From Apostichopus japonicus (Eukaryota; Echinodermata; Holothuroidea; Aspidochirotida; Stichopodidae), in assembly GCF_037975245.1 (NCBI RefSeq), contig NC_092578.1, positions 19,480,321-19,544,320 of the forward strand: a stretch of DNA of 64,000 nt. Reading direction: 5' to 3'. The position numbers and the translations under genes are program-made. Position 1 is the stretch's first letter, and each line of letters opens with the position of its first letter. The notes below the pieces were generated by a model, which saw only the letters and a list, made by a program, of their open reading frames with translations, searched no databases and was not told where the DNA came from. Positions 62,855-64,000 of this stretch are shown one piece after another.

Positions 62855-62910
62855 AACCAATCGCTCTTCGCGTTTCGATTGGTTGCATGCATACGTCACG
62901 TTTATATATT
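62855..62910 (+). promoter_or_regulatory. Promoter-like cluster: paired CCAAT boxes, CRE-like site, TATA box
   Basis: AACCAATCG (62855-62863) and its exact inverse CGATTGGTT (62876-62884) are followed by TACGTCACG (62892-62900) and TTTATATATT (62901-62910). Order and spacing resemble a plus-strand core promoter with a start near 62935. A 64-codon open frame begins at 62964 (MSEKMIVTF), but it has no recognisable features and is not called as a gene. Confidence 0.35.
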
Positions 62911-64000
62911 TAACTTTGCAATCAATAACTTATACGTTTAACGAAGATCCATTGTAACGCTAAATGTCTGAAAAAATGATTGTGACGTTTCGAATTATAT
63001 ATAGTCCATGCATCGGCCCTGTCTCTCAGTTCAGTGATGTGCGCAAAGAGGATGAGTGGGCTTGTCTACGCAGTTTATGTGTTTTCTTACTTCCTGAAGT
63101 TAACATTTTTCTTTTTGTTAAGATTCAGCGACATCACGATCATATTCAAGATAAATAAAAAAGCTACCAGATTTAACAGATAGTGTGATTGGAAGTCTTC
63201 TCAAACAGTTGAATGTTGAATAAGTGTTCTTGTTTCAGCCAGGTAGTTAATCTATAAAGACGTGAAGAGTCATCTTCAGTAGATGATGGGTATGGCTCTA
63301 TTGTAAAGCTTTCTCTGACACATTGACCTTCAAGCTTCTTCTATTCAGGTTAACATAACACTTCGTGAGGTAAATATTAACCTAGAATGGCTTTAGGGAG
63401 GATTCGTTCGCAGAATATATCATTTCTCGTCATGTCATCTAATATATGCTTTAACGAAACTATTTGGCTCTGAGTTTGCTGCCTGTTTAAACGTCATAAC
63501 ACTTTTTGTTTTCAATCTTGATAAAGGCTGCCTTTTTTTTTTCTATACCAAACATCACATTTACCTTATGCAATACCGTAATTACATAAGTAGGTATAAC
63601 GGAGTCTAATTTGCAAAAGATGAGGCAAGTTGTTGAAATCTAAGGAAATGTAACCAGATAATACCGCCCAAGCCCGCATCACCACCCCACCCCACCCAAC
63701 CCAGCCTAATTCACCAGTCAGATTTTACCATGTCTAATTTGCAAATTTTCTTTTTCCAAAAGTTCATGTCCCGGAATCGAGTAGGAAATGTGGACACATA
63801 ACACAGTCAATAAAAAAAAGGAAATAATGTCTAGAATAGGTTTTGTAAGATTGGTAAAGTTTATTTCTCATATAGACCTGTTAACTTACTCTACCCTACC
63901 TACTAAAATCAAGTAATAATCGAAAAAGCTTCCCTTACCTAAATAAGCTAATTAATATGATAAAAATATTGATATGTCTTTTCATTCTACTCTATTTTCT
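62911..64000. other. Window end, no gene supported
   Basis: Sequence downstream of the promoter-like cluster. It is AT-rich, with a short T run near 63532. No exon could be recognised, and a first exon of an unseen gene is possible. Confidence 0.4.

Noticed and set aside
62964-63158. 64-codon open frame after the promoter-like cluster
   Set aside because: No recognisable protein feature, and its length is expected by chance.

Overview
The window is eukaryotic genomic DNA from an invertebrate animal. Introns are long, exons are short with GT-AG borders, and coding density is low. Minisatellites are very abundant. The gene content suggests a deuterostome, most likely an echinoderm such as a sea cucumber: a Tie-like Ig/EGF receptor fragment, a ZP-domain membrane protein with an N-terminal module I associate with invertebrate proteins, and WDR75. 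The species is an inference and was not checked against any database.

Layout. (1) 233-4608, plus strand: the 3' part of a Tie-like gene, with an Ig-like domain and EGF/Tie-type cysteine modules, closed by a TGA inside the last EGF-like module. (2) 5270-5523: a small retroposon flanked by a 15-bp direct repeat. It reads on the minus strand and its head is the 5' end of U2 snRNA. (3) 5789-15931, minus strand: a 15-exon gene for a type I membrane protein of about 920 residues, with a signal peptide, an extracellular module, an Ig-like (SbsA-like) domain, a ZP domain, a basic cleavage site, a TM segment and a short tail. (4) 16.0-21.7 kb: the upstream region of that gene, a 150-bp tandem array, a tRNA-like fragment and an inverted repeat whose right arm carries promoter-like motifs. 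(5) 21735-56570, plus strand: a complete 17-exon WDR75 gene. The joined CDS is 2547 nt (848 aa) and every exon phase agrees. (6) 56.6-64 kb: a perfect 54-bp palindrome, a 33-bp minisatellite and otherwise no gene I can support. A promoter-like cluster near 62.85 kb may belong to a gene beyond the window.

The genes have no evident shared pathway. WDR75 is a nucleolar ribosome-biogenesis factor, and the other two are cell-surface or extracellular proteins.

The most striking theme is tandem duplication that captures splice sites. In the ZP gene an exon end with its 5' splice site is present three times. In WDR75 the 3' part of exon 7 with its donor is duplicated, the acceptor and start of exon 11 are duplicated, and the acceptor of exon 14 is preceded by a 45-bp minisatellite that repeats an acceptor-like sequence about 30 times. 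Several arrays have higher-order structure (15 x 28 bp, 10 x 33 bp, 372 bp). Long open frames across these arrays are products of repeat periodicity and are not called as genes.
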